Shown here piece after piece: positions 20,885 through 29,704 of a DNA stretch of 64,000 nucleotides. A program made the translations under genes and the position numbers. Under the pieces are notes generated by a model that saw only the letters and a list, made by a program, of their open reading frames with translations, made no database searches and had not been told where the DNA came from. The first letter of the stretch is position 1. Each line of letters opens with the position of its first letter. Origin of the DNA: Siculibacillus lacustris (GTDB lineage Bacteria > Pseudomonadota > Alphaproteobacteria > Rhizobiales > Ancalomicrobiaceae); assembly GCF_004328075.1 (NCBI RefSeq), contig NZ_SJFN01000003.1:132293-196292 (forward strand). The letters run 5' to 3'.

Positions 20885-21349
20885 TCAGTCGGGAGCGGCT
20901 TCGACGATCAACAGATTGCCGTCGACGGCGCGGACCACGACCCGGGTGCCGGCCGGCAGCAGCGGGCCGGTGATCCGCCACATGCCGTCGTCGATCGCCA
21001 GATGCCCGCCGTTCTCCCCGAGCGGTTCGGCGAGGGTGAAGATCCGCCCGACCAGCCGCCCGCCGCGATCGTTGAGGAGGGGATCGTCGGTGGCCTGCGG
21101 CGCCGTCCGGCGGAACCAGGTCCGGCCGGCGACCAACAGGACGATCGAGGTCGCCGCCCAGATCAGGGCGAGCGTCTGGATCGACCAGTGGACGGTCAGG
21201 GCGAGCACGCCGACCACCAGCGCGGCGACGCCGAACCACAGCAGCACGAAGCCCGGCATCGCCAATTCGAGCCCGAGCAGCAGGAAGCCGAGGAGCCACC
21301 AGCTCCAGGCTCCGTAGCGGACGAACAGTTCGGCGATGGTGTCGATCAT
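20885..21349 (-). CDS. NfeD family membrane protein
   Basis: A 154-residue short NfeD (YbbK/NfeD1b type). The N-terminal half has three to four membrane helices (about 14-34, 38-54, 58-76), and the C-terminal half is an OB-fold domain (RGGRLVGRIFTLAEPLG, GMWRITGPLLPAGTRVVVRAVDGNLLIVE). NfeD proteins work with SPFH proteins in membrane quality control and microdomain organisation. The SPFH gene lies 43 bases upstream in the same direction, so the pair forms an operon. Confidence 0.9.
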   Translation of the reverse strand: MIDTIAELFVRYGAWSWWLLGFLLLGLELAMPGFVLLWFGVAALVVGVLALTVHWSIQTLALIWAATSIVLLVAGRTWFRRTAPQATDDPLLNDRGGRLVGRIFTLAEPLGENGGHLAIDDGMWRITGPLLPAGTRVVVRAVDGNLLIVEAAPD

Positions 21350-21392
21350 GGTCGGACCTCGAGATTCCGGTTCGGGCGCGCGTCGACGTCAC

Positions 21393-22370
<978 letters not shown>

Positions 22371-22499
22371 CGCACTCTCCCACCCGTGCCGCACGCGGCG
22401 GTGCGGATTCGCCCGTCGATCGGCGGGCGCGAATCTGCGCAACCATCATGACCGAAGCGCGACGGAAACGGCGGGAAGACTTCGTGGTGCGACGACGTT

Positions 22500-23546
22500 T
22501 CAGACCCAGCCGGCGAGTTCTCGGGTCACCACCGCCTCGAGAACGTCGAGGCCGCGGGGCGAATCGTTGAAACAGGGCACCAACTGGAAGTCCTCACCGC
22601 CGGCGGCGAGGAAGGCCGCGCGGTTCTCGTGGCCGAGTTCCTCGAGGGTCTCGAGGCAATCGGCGACGAAGCCGGGTGCGATCACCATCAGCCGCCGCAC
22701 GCCGGAGCGGGCCAGCGCGACGATGGTCTCGTCGGTATAGGGCTGCAACCACGGTTCACGGCCGAAGCGCGACTGGAAGGTCATGCGCAGGCGGTCGCCG
22801 AGCCCGGTCGCCTCGCGCAGCAGCCGCACGGTCTTGGCGCAGTGGCAGAAATACGGATCGCCGGCGTCGAGGAAGCGCTTGGGGATGCCGTGGAACGAGG
22901 CGAGGATCACCTCGGGCTCGTGGTCGGCGGCGGCGATCGCGGCCGTGAGGTCGGCGGCGAGGCGGTCGATGTAGGTCGGATCGTCGTACCACGGCGGGGC
23001 GACGCGCAGGGCCGGCTGGCGGCGCATCGCCTTCAGGGCATCGAAGGCGGCATCGGCCACGGTCGCCGAGGTCGCGGCGGCATATTGCGGATAGAGCGGC
23101 ACCAGCAGGATGCGCTCGCAGCCCTGGGCGAGCAGCGCCGCGATGCGGTCGGCGATGGTCGGGCGGCCGTAGCGCATCGCCCAGTCGACGACGATGCGGT
23201 CGGAGAGACCGGCGAGGCGCTCGCCGAGGTGCGCGGCCTGGGATCGGGTGATCGTCTTGAGCGGGCCTTCGCCGAGTTCGTGGTTCCATATGGTGTCGTA
23301 GTCGCGACCCTTGCGGCCCGGCCGGGTGGTGAGGATCACCAGATTGAGCAGCGGCCACCAGATCAGCCGCGGCACGTCGACGACCCGGCGGTCGGACAGG
23401 AATTCGCGCAGGTACCGCCGCATCGACCAGTAGTCGGTGGCTTCCGGCGTGCCGAGATTGACGATCAGCACGCCGATCCGGCCGGTCGCCACCTCGGGGT
23501 GGCCGGCAGGGCGGGCGGCGCGGGCGGCGGTCTCGGAGGGCGTCAT
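22500..23546 (-). CDS. hemH: Ferrochelatase
   Basis: A 348-residue enzyme inserting Fe(II) into protoporphyrin IX, last step of haem synthesis. Motifs: VLIVNLGTPEATDYWSMRRY, RDYDTIWNHELGEGPLKTIT, RYGRPTIADRI, LVPLYPQYAAATSATVAD, catalytic His in ASFHGIPKR, and IAPGFVADCLETLEE with the acidic catalytic residues. A Cys-containing segment DPYFCHCAKT is typical of the proteobacterial family. It is transcribed away from cowN and lies 130 bases before the SPFH start; separate promoters are likely. Confidence 0.96.
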   Translation of the reverse strand: MTPSETAARAARPAGHPEVATGRIGVLIVNLGTPEATDYWSMRRYLREFLSDRRVVDVPRLIWWPLLNLVILTTRPGRKGRDYDTIWNHELGEGPLKTITRSQAAHLGERLAGLSDRIVVDWAMRYGRPTIADRIAALLAQGCERILLVPLYPQYAAATSATVADAAFDALKAMRRQPALRVAPPWYDDPTYIDRLAADLTAAIAAADHEPEVILASFHGIPKRFLDAGDPYFCHCAKTVRLLREATGLGDRLRMTFQSRFGREPWLQPYTDETIVALARSGVRRLMVIAPGFVADCLETLEELGHENRAAFLAAGGEDFQLVPCFNDSPRGLDVLEAVVTRELAGWV

Positions 23547-23628
23547 CGCGGGGCTCGTTCGGTTCGGCCGACGGTGTCCCGCCGGCCCCTGTCCTACGCC
23601 GCGCGAGGCGCGGCGGATCGCTCGCGGC

Positions 23629-23934
23629 TCAGAAACACTCGCGCTCGAGCTTGGCCAGCGCCGCGATCGCTTCGGCGTCGTCGCGATCCTCGAACAGGTC
23701 CGACATGTAAGTGACGTGGGAATGCATCAAGAGCAGGCGGTCGGCGATCGATGTGGTGCCGGCGTCCGCCGCCGCGAGCCGTTCCTCGAAGCGCTGCCAA
23801 AACGGATCGGGCACGCCGTCGACGGCGACGAGGCGGCGCAGATGGCCGAGGACTGCGGTCATGTTGGCTTCGAAGTCGATGCCGCGGAAGGAGACGTACC
23901 GGTCGGGGGCGGCAGCGGGGGACGGCACGGACAT
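23629..23934 (-). CDS. cowN: N2-fixation sustaining protein CowN
   Basis: A 101-residue protein resembling CowN, which binds nitrogenase and lets N2 fixation proceed in the presence of carbon monoxide. Family-like segments are DRYVSFRGIDFEANM, HLRRLV, FWQRFEERLAA, LLLMHSHVTYMSDLFE and LAKLERECF at the C-terminus. The start is uncertain: ATG 23934 gives usual length, ATG 23979 would add 15 residues; neither has a good ribosome site. No nif gene is in this window, so the gene is separated from the main nif cluster, if there is one. It is divergent from the zinc operon and shares its operator-bearing gap. Confidence 0.75.
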   Translation of the reverse strand: MSVPSPAAAPDRYVSFRGIDFEANMTAVLGHLRRLVAVDGVPDPFWQRFEERLAAADAGTTSIADRLLLMHSHVTYMSDLFEDRDDAEAIAALAKLERECF

Positions 23935-24017
23935 CGCATCGCTTTCGGACGGAGGAGGGGCAGCGCGGGCGGCGATCATACGGGGTTCGCGGCCGCGGGC
24001 AATCCCGCCGGGACGGC

Positions 24018-24046
24018 TTGTCGGGGCGAAAGTGTTACGTTATAAC
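24018..24046 (+). promoter_or_regulatory. Promoter of the zinc operon, predicted leaderless transcript
   Basis: TTGTCG (24018-24023), 17-nt spacer, TATAAC (24041-24046). The predicted start falls at 24052-24054, on the ATG of the first gene, which also has no Shine-Dalgarno. The -10 box is inside the Zur-like palindrome, so a bound repressor would block it directly. Confidence 0.55.
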
Positions 24047-24050
24047 ATTC
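24030..24050. promoter_or_regulatory. Zur-like operator
   Basis: TGTTA (24033-24037), CGTTA, TAACA (24043-24047) inside GAAAGTGTTACGTTATAACATTC. The GTTATAACA core is the alphaproteobacterial Zur box pattern, and the site stands in an AT-rich island. It controls the downstream zinc-uptake genes by inference and may also touch the divergent cowN promoter. Confidence 0.7.
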
Positions 24051-24053
24051 GCC

Positions 24054-24371
24054 ATGACCGATGCCCCGCGCCTCTCCGAACCGTTCCTCGTCGCCGCCCG
24101 CGCGACTCAGTCTCCGACTCCGCCCGTCCAAGGCGCGGCGGGAAGGGCCGAGCACGGCCATGCTCGCCACGATCACGCCCATACCCATGCTCATGACCAT
24201 GCCCACGGGCATCGTCCGGCGCACGGTCCCGTCGCACGGCCGCGGCCGGCGGCGGTGCCGTTCTCGCTGCTGCGCGCCTCGCTCGCCGTGCGGCTGGCGA
24301 TCGCCGGCGGCGCCGCGGCGGCGATCTGGGCGGCGGTCGCCTGGGCGACCACACCGATTTCCGGGCTCTGA
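24054..24371 (+). CDS. Small His-rich single-pass membrane protein, first gene of the zinc operon
   Basis: A 105-residue protein. Residues 34-57 hold eleven histidines in HGH/HDH/HAH repeats, an evident metal-binding tract; residues ~77-98 form one membrane helix (LAVRLAIAGGAAAAIWAAVAW), with a short tail TTPISGL. The His tract precedes the helix, so its side of the membrane is not fixed by the sequence; no signal peptide precedes it. It lies directly behind a Zur-like operator, 16 bases before znuC. Zinc buffering or delivery to the ZnuCB channel is inferred. I do not recognise a named family. Confidence 0.7.
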   Translation: MTDAPRLSEPFLVAARATQSPTPPVQGAAGRAEHGHARHDHAHTHAHDHAHGHRPAHGPVARPRPAAVPFSLLRASLAVRLAIAGGAAAAIWAAVAWATTPISGL

Positions 24372-24387
24372 TCGAAAGACGCGCGCC

Positions 24388-25131
24388 ATGACCCTCGCCA
24401 TCGAACTCGACGATCTGACGCTCGGCTACGACCGCCATCCGGCGGTCCACCATCTCTCCGGCCGCATCGCCCAGGGCACGCTGACCGCGGTGATCGGTCC
24501 CAACGGCGCCGGCAAGTCGACGCTGCTCAAGGGCATCGTCGGGGCGCTGCCGCCGCTCGGCGGGACACTGCGCTTCGTCGGCTGCGATCGCCGCGACATC
24601 GCCTATCTGCCACAGACCGCCGAGATCGACCGCAGCTTCCCCGTGACCGTGTGGGACTTCGTCGCCATGGGCCTGTGGCGGCGGGTCGGAGCCTTCGGCG
24701 GCATCGGGCGCGGCGCCGCCGGGCCGATCGCCACGGCGCTCGAAACCGTCGGGCTCGAAGGCTTCGAGACGCGGCCGATCGGCACCCTGTCGGGCGGCCA
24801 GATGCAGCGCACCCTGTTCGCCCGCCTTCTGGTGCAGGACACCGCGGTGATCCTGCTCGACGAACCGTTCAACGCCGTCGACGGGCGCACCGTCGAGGAC
24901 CTCCTGGTGCTGGTGGAACGCTGGCACGCCGAGGGCCGCACCGTGGTGGCGGTGCTGCACGACCACGCGATGGTGCGCCGGGTGTTCCCCGACGCGCTGC
25001 TGATCGCCCGCGAACCGGTCGCCTGGGGCGCCACCGGGACGGTGGTGACCCCGGACAATCTGTCGCTCGCCCGGCGGATGATCGAAGCCTTCGATGCCGG
25101 CGCGCCGGTCTGCGCCCGCGACGCCGCCTGA
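24388..25131 (+). CDS. znuC: Zinc ABC transporter ATP-binding protein
   Basis: A 247-residue ABC ATPase with Walker A GPNGAGKST, Q-loop YLPQTAEID, signature LSGGQMQRT, Walker B VILLDEPF and H-loop VLHDHAMV. It energises import of Zn(II) through the adjacent permease. The Mn/Zn/Fe group is indicated by the neighbours: a cluster A-I binding protein and a FecCD-like MntB/ZnuB permease. The ATG at 24388 is 16 bases after the His-rich gene; the znuB start is 16 bases downstream, so cotranscription is clear. Confidence 0.9.
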   Translation: MTLAIELDDLTLGYDRHPAVHHLSGRIAQGTLTAVIGPNGAGKSTLLKGIVGALPPLGGTLRFVGCDRRDIAYLPQTAEIDRSFPVTVWDFVAMGLWRRVGAFGGIGRGAAGPIATALETVGLEGFETRPIGTLSGGQMQRTLFARLLVQDTAVILLDEPFNAVDGRTVEDLLVLVERWHAEGRTVVAVLHDHAMVRRVFPDALLIAREPVAWGATGTVVTPDNLSLARRMIEAFDAGAPVCARDAA

Positions 25132-25147
25132 CCCCCGAGGACGCCCG

Positions 25148-26023
25148 ATGTTCGCTCTGTTCCACGATCTGGTGATCGCGCCCTTCGCCGAATTCGAATT
25201 CATGCGCCGGGCCCTGGTCGGGGCGGTGGCGCTGGCGATCGCCGCGGCGCCGATCGGGGTGTTCCTGATGCTGCGGCGGATGTCGCTGACCGGCGACGCG
25301 ATGGCCCATGCGATCCTGCCCGGGGCGGCGCTCGGCTATCTGGTGGCCGGACTGTCGCTGCCGGCGATGACCTTCGGCGGACTGGTCGCCGGGGTCACGG
25401 TGGCGGTCGGGGCGGGGGCGGTGGCGCGCGCCTCGGTGCTCAAGGAAGACACCACGCTCGCCGCCTTCTATCTGCTGTCGCTGGCGCTGGGTGTGACCAT
25501 CGTGTCCCTCAAGGGCTCCAATGTCGACCTGTTGCACGTGCTGTTCGGCTCGGTGCTGGCGCTCGACGACACGGCGCTGGTGCTGATCGCGGCGATCGCC
25601 ACGCTGACGCTGTTCGCCATGGCGGCGATCTTCCGGCCCCTGGTGCTCGAATCGGTCGATCCGGTGTTCCTGCGCTCGGTCGGGCGGGTCGGCGCGCCGG
25701 TCCATCTGATCTTCATGGCGCTGGTCGTGCTCAATCTGGTCGGCGGCTTCCTGGCGCTCGGCACCCTGCTGGCGGTCGGCATGATGATGCTGCCGGCGGC
25801 GAGCGCCCGATTGTGGACCGACGACCTCACGCAATTGGTCGGGCTCGCCGCGGCGATCGGTGCCGGTTCGGCGGTCGTCGGACTGCTGCTCTCCTACCAC
25901 CAGAGCCTGCCGGCCGGGCCGGCGATCATCCTGGTGGCGGGCGCCTTCTACCTTCTGTCGCTGATCGTCGGTCGGCGCGGACTGCTGGCCGCCCGGATCG
26001 GGCGGCGACATCTCGAAGCCTGA
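25148..26023 (+). CDS. znuB: Zinc ABC transporter permease
   Basis: A 291-residue integral membrane protein of the ABC-3 permease family, with about eight hydrophobic helices and the family stretches GVFLMLRRMSLTGDAMAHAILPG and LNLVGGFLALGTLLAVGMMMLPAASA. Homodimers form the import channel for the metal. GAGG seven bases before the ATG at 25148 gives the ribosome site. The gene lies between znuC and znuA in one transcription unit. Confidence 0.92.
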   Translation: MFALFHDLVIAPFAEFEFMRRALVGAVALAIAAAPIGVFLMLRRMSLTGDAMAHAILPGAALGYLVAGLSLPAMTFGGLVAGVTVAVGAGAVARASVLKEDTTLAAFYLLSLALGVTIVSLKGSNVDLLHVLFGSVLALDDTALVLIAAIATLTLFAMAAIFRPLVLESVDPVFLRSVGRVGAPVHLIFMALVVLNLVGGFLALGTLLAVGMMMLPAASARLWTDDLTQLVGLAAAIGAGSAVVGLLLSYHQSLPAGPAIILVAGAFYLLSLIVGRRGLLAARIGRRHLEA

Positions 26024-26072
26024 CATCCGCATCTCACGTCCTGTTCTTCCCCCAACGTCGGAGGTTCGCCCC

Positions 26073-27011
26073 ATGACGCAGGTCTCACGTCGCCTCGTTT
26101 CCGCCGCCCTCGCGGGCCTCGCCCTCCTGTCCCTCGCCGCGGTGCCGTCGGCGCGCGCCGAGGACGCCAAGCTGCCGGTGGTCGCCAGCTTCTCGATTCT
26201 CGGCGATTTCGTCACCCGGATCGGTGGCGACCGCGTCGCGCTGACCACCCTGGTCGGGCCCAACGGCGACGCCCATGTCTACGAGCCGACCCCGGCCGAC
26301 GCCCGCGCGGTGCAGGCGGCGAAGCTGGTGGTGATCAACGGCCTCGGCTTCGAGGGCTGGATCGAGCGGCTGAGCCGCGCCTCGGCGACCAAGGCGACGA
26401 TCGTCGCGGCGACCCGGGGCATCGCGCCGCGCGAGATGGAGGACGAGGACGCCAAGCCGGTCGCCGGCAAGAAGCCGATCGTCACCGACCCCCATGCCTG
26501 GCAGGCGGTGGCCAATGCCCGGATCTACGCCGCCAACATCCGCGACGCGCTCACCGCCGCCGATCCGGACGGCCGGGCGATCTATGCCGCCAATGCCGAG
26601 GCCTATCTCGCCGAACTCTCCGCTCTCGAGGGCGAGGTGCGCGCCGCGGTGGCGGCGGTGCCGCAGCCCAAGCGCCGGGTGATCACCTCGCACGACGCCT
26701 TCGGCTATTTCGCGGTGGCCTACGGCATCGAGTTCCTGGCGCCGCAGGGCGTGTCGACCGAGGCGGAGGCCAACGCCAAGGCGATCGGCAAACTGATCCG
26801 CCAGATCAAGGCGGAGAAGATCACCGCGGTGTTCATCGAGAACATGTCCGACCGGCGGCTGATCGACCGCATCGCCAAGGAGACCGGCGTGACCCCGGGC
26901 GGTGAACTCTTCGCCGACGCCCTCTCGCCGAAGGGTGGACCGGCCCCCACCTATGTCGATATGGTCCGCCACAACGTTCGGCTTCTGACCCGGGCGATGA
27001 TCGGCAGCTGA
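26073..27011 (+). CDS. znuA: Periplasmic zinc-binding protein of the ABC importer
   Basis: A 312-residue cluster A-I substrate-binding protein with signal peptide 1-30 (VPSARAED). Metal ligands expected from the family are visible: His in [10 protein letters not shown], His in TDPHAWQ, His in [10 protein letters not shown] and Asp in FADALSPKG. The loop that is His-rich in classical ZnuA is short and acidic here ([10 protein letters not shown]), so metal capture by a His loop is absent; the His-rich tract of this system sits instead in the first operon gene. Mn specificity cannot be excluded from sequence alone, but the Zur site and COG0523 neighbour favour zinc. Confidence 0.88.
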   Translation: MTQVSRRLVSAALAGLALLSLAAVPSARAEDAKLPVVASFSILGDFVTRIGGDRVALTTLVGPNGDAHVYEPTPADARAVQAAKLVVINGLGFEGWIERLSRASATKATIVAATRGIAPREMEDEDAKPVAGKKPIVTDPHAWQAVANARIYAANIRDALTAADPDGRAIYAANAEAYLAELSALEGEVRAAVAAVPQPKRRVITSHDAFGYFAVAYGIEFLAPQGVSTEAEANAKAIGKLIRQIKAEKITAVFIENMSDRRLIDRIAKETGVTPGGELFADALSPKGGPAPTYVDMVRHNVRLLTRAMIGS

Positions 27012-27106
27012 GCCGGTCCGTCCGAAACACCGAGGCTTCCGACGAGGCCGCGACCGGGATCGACCCGGCCGTGGCTTCGTCGTCTTCCATCGAAAGGATC
27101 TCCGTG

Positions 27107-28075
27107 ATGACCACGTCCGCTCCCGCACCGATCCCCGTGACGGTGCTCACCGGCTATCTCGGTGCCGGCAAGACGACGCTCCTCAACCGGATCCTCACCG
27201 AGGATCACGGCAAGAAATATGCGGTGATCGTCAACGAGTTCGGCGAGATCGGCATCGACAACGACCTGGTCGTCGACACCGACGAAGAGATCTTCGAGAT
27301 GAACAACGGCTGCATCTGCTGCACCGTGCGCGGCGATCTGATCCGCATCCTCGAAGGTCTGATGAAGCGCAAGGGGCGCTTCGACGGGGTGCTGATCGAG
27401 ACCACCGGCCTCGCCGATCCGGCGCCGGTCGCCCAGACCTTCTTCATGGACGACGACGTGCGCGCCAAGACCCGCCTCGACGCGATCGTCACCGTGGTCG
27501 ATGCCCTGAACCTCCTCGCCCGCATCGAGGACAGCCCGGAAGCCGAGGACCAGATCGCCTTCGCCGACGTGGTCCTGCTCAACAAGGTCGATCTGGTCGA
27601 CGCGGCCCAGCTCGCCGCAGTGCGCGCCGAGATCCGGGCGATCAATCCTTACGCCCGGGTGATCGAGACCGAGCGCTGCGACGTCGACCTCGGCGAGATC
27701 CTCGACCGCGGCGCCTTCGATCTCGGCCGCATCCTGACCGTCGAGCCGGACTTCCTGGAGGCGACCCACACCCACCACGACGAGGACGTGAAGTCGATCT
27801 CGCTCCGCGCCGGCGACATGAAGCCCGATGCCTTCTTCGACTGGATCAACCGGGCGACCCAGGAGCAGGGACCGAAGATCCGCCGCCTGAAGGGCATCAT
27901 CGCCTTCGAGAAGGATCCCGAGCGCTACGTCGTCCAAGGCGTCCACATGATCGTCGAGGGCGATCACCAGCGGCCCTGGAAGGTCGGTGAGACGCGCGAG
28001 ACGCGGCTGGTGTTCATCGGTCGCGATCTCGACTTCGCGGCGATCGCCGCCGGCTTCGACTCCTGCAAGGCGTGA
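27107..28075 (+). CDS. COG0523 (CobW/YciC-type) GTPase, putative zinc metallochaperone
   Basis: A 322-residue G3E GTPase with Walker [10 protein letters not shown], the metal-binding CICC motif in [21 protein letters not shown], the guanine motif NKVD and a C-terminal CobW_C domain. A THTHHDED stretch near residue 225 adds a small metal-binding patch. Zur-regulated members of COG0523 (ZagA/ZigA type) deliver zinc to client enzymes during shortage; that role is inferred from the operon. The ATG at 27107 has AAGGA upstream; an earlier ATG at 27071 would add a low-quality extension. Confidence 0.9.
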   Translation: MTTSAPAPIPVTVLTGYLGAGKTTLLNRILTEDHGKKYAVIVNEFGEIGIDNDLVVDTDEEIFEMNNGCICCTVRGDLIRILEGLMKRKGRFDGVLIETTGLADPAPVAQTFFMDDDVRAKTRLDAIVTVVDALNLLARIEDSPEAEDQIAFADVVLLNKVDLVDAAQLAAVRAEIRAINPYARVIETERCDVDLGEILDRGAFDLGRILTVEPDFLEATHTHHDEDVKSISLRAGDMKPDAFFDWINRATQEQGPKIRRLKGIIAFEKDPERYVVQGVHMIVEGDHQRPWKVGETRETRLVFIGRDLDFAAIAAGFDSCKA

Positions 28076-28076
28076 G

Positions 28077-29057
28077 ATGATGGCGACGGTCGATTCCTGG
28101 TCTCTCGAGTCCTACGTCGTCGCCACCGCCTTCGTCGGTGAGGCGGCGCTGTTCGCCTGCGGCGACGGCACGATCGAACGGCGCGAGGGTATCCGCGCCG
28201 ATCGCTCGGTGGTCCACGACGGCGGCATCCTGGCGGCGGTGGCGAGCGCCGACGGCAAGGCCTTGCTCACCGGCGGCGACGACGGGCGGGTGATGGCGAC
28301 CGGTGCCGAGGGCGCCTCGACGCTGCTGTTCGAGAAGCCCGGCAAATGGCTCGACCAGCTCGCGGTCGGGCCGCAGGGGGCGATCGCCTGCGCCGCCGGG
28401 CGCACCGCCTGGGTGCGGCTCGCCGACGGCACGATCGTCGAGTTTCCCCACGACAAGGCGGTCGGCGGCGTCGCCTTCCTGCCCAAGGGCCTGCGGCTCG
28501 CCACCGCCACCACCGACATGGCGCGGCTGCACTGGATCACCGCCAAGGGCACGCCGGTCGATCTGCCGTGGAAGGGCGCCCACACCGGCGTGGTGATCTC
28601 GCCCGACGGGCGCTTCCTGGTGACCACCATGCAGGAGCCGGCGCTGCACGGCTGGCGCATCGACGATGCCAAGAACATGCGGATGACCGGCTATCCGGCC
28701 AAGGTCAAATCGGTGTCGTGGTCGGCCAAGGGCCGGTTCCTGGCGACCGCCGGGGCCAACGCGGCGATCCTGTGGCCGTTCCTGTCCAAGGACGGACCGA
28801 TGGGCAAGGCGCCGTTGCAGCTCTCGGTGCGCGAACAGCTGGTCAGCCGGGTCGCCTGCCATCCGAGCGAGGACGTGGTGGCGATCGGCTGGGACGACGG
28901 GATGATCCTCGGCGTGCGGTTCGGCGATTCCGCCGAGGCGCTGCTGCTGGCCTCCCAAGGGTCGCCGGTCTCGGCCCTGGCCTGGGATCGCGCCGGCGTG
29001 CGGCTGGCCTACGGCTGCGAGAACGGCGCCGCCGGGGTGATCGACATCCGCGCCTGA
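28077..29057 (+). CDS. WD40-repeat beta-propeller protein linked to the COG0523 GTPase
   Basis: A 326-residue protein built of WD40-like blades (ALLTGGDDGRVMA, VAVGP-type turns, VSWSAKGRFLATAGANAAILWP, SALAWDRAGVRLAYGCENG). No signal peptide is present, so it is cytoplasmic and differs from the exported AztD zinc chaperone propeller. It starts one base after the cobW-type stop (ATG 28077, or ATG 28080), implying translational coupling. In Rhizobiales WD40 genes commonly follow COG0523 genes; a scaffold or client-binding role for the GTPase is inferred. No metal-binding cluster is obvious. Confidence 0.8.
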   Translation: MMATVDSWSLESYVVATAFVGEAALFACGDGTIERREGIRADRSVVHDGGILAAVASADGKALLTGGDDGRVMATGAEGASTLLFEKPGKWLDQLAVGPQGAIACAAGRTAWVRLADGTIVEFPHDKAVGGVAFLPKGLRLATATTDMARLHWITAKGTPVDLPWKGAHTGVVISPDGRFLVTTMQEPALHGWRIDDAKNMRMTGYPAKVKSVSWSAKGRFLATAGANAAILWPFLSKDGPMGKAPLQLSVREQLVSRVACHPSEDVVAIGWDDGMILGVRFGDSAEALLLASQGSPVSALAWDRAGVRLAYGCENGAAGVIDIRA

Positions 29058-29085
29058 GGATCGGTGCAGGCCGGACGCGCGCGGG

Positions 29086-29649
29086 TCAGCGGGTCAGGGC
29101 GCGGTTGGCCTTGCGCACCGTCACCACGTTGGTGGCGGCGGCCGGCGGGGTCCAGGCGCGGCGCAGGTTCTTCGGCTGGACGAGGCCGAAGGCGAAGCCG
29201 CCGAAGGCGGCGCAGACGGCGATCCCGAGCGGATCGAGATGGAGATAGACGAAGGGACCGCCGGCCAGTTCCAGAACCAGAAAGGTCGCCGAGGTCATCA
29301 CCGCGAAGATCGCGGCGCACCACGCCGGCTTGCCGGTCTCCCACAGCGGTTCGGCATGCCAGGCATGGTCGGCGGCGCGATAGAGGATCAGCGCGCCGAG
29401 GTTCATCACCAGATGGAACAGACAGGCGCCGAGGGCGATCAGCGGGATGGCGGTGAAGGGACCCGCCCCGCTCTGCAGGCGCGCGAAGCGGCGTCCCTGG
29501 ATCGCCAGATCGGGCAGCACCGCCCCGACCGCGTCGGGGAAGGTCAGGGCGCGGACGACGAAGGCGTCACCGATGTTCCATGAGATCAGGACCGTGGCGA
29601 GCAGGGCGCAGGCGACCGCCGCCCCGACGTAACCGATCATGTTCCGCAT
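29086..29649 (-). CDS. Small integral membrane protein of unknown function
   Basis: A 187-residue protein with four hydrophobic helices (about 4-24, 66-88, 108-127, 135-155) and a basic C-terminal tail (AWTPPAAATNVVTVRKANRALTR). I do not recognise a family. The residues between helices are not rich in metal ligands. It is convergent with the zinc operon and lies 55 bases downstream of the chemoreceptor gene on the same strand, so it could be cotranscribed with it. Confidence 0.6.
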   Translation of the reverse strand: MRNMIGYVGAAVACALLATVLISWNIGDAFVVRALTFPDAVGAVLPDLAIQGRRFARLQSGAGPFTAIPLIALGACLFHLVMNLGALILYRAADHAWHAEPLWETGKPAWCAAIFAVMTSATFLVLELAGGPFVYLHLDPLGIAVCAAFGGFAFGLVQPKNLRRAWTPPAAATNVVTVRKANRALTR

Positions 29650-29704
29650 CGTCCCCTCCGATCGTTCCCGGTCGGATCCTGCCCGATGTTTCTATCGATT
29701 CCGT

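Noticed and set aside
23935-24053. Sigma-54/NifA promoter for cowN
   Set aside because: No TGGCAC-N5-TTGC pattern with correct GG-N10-GC spacing could be found on the minus strand.
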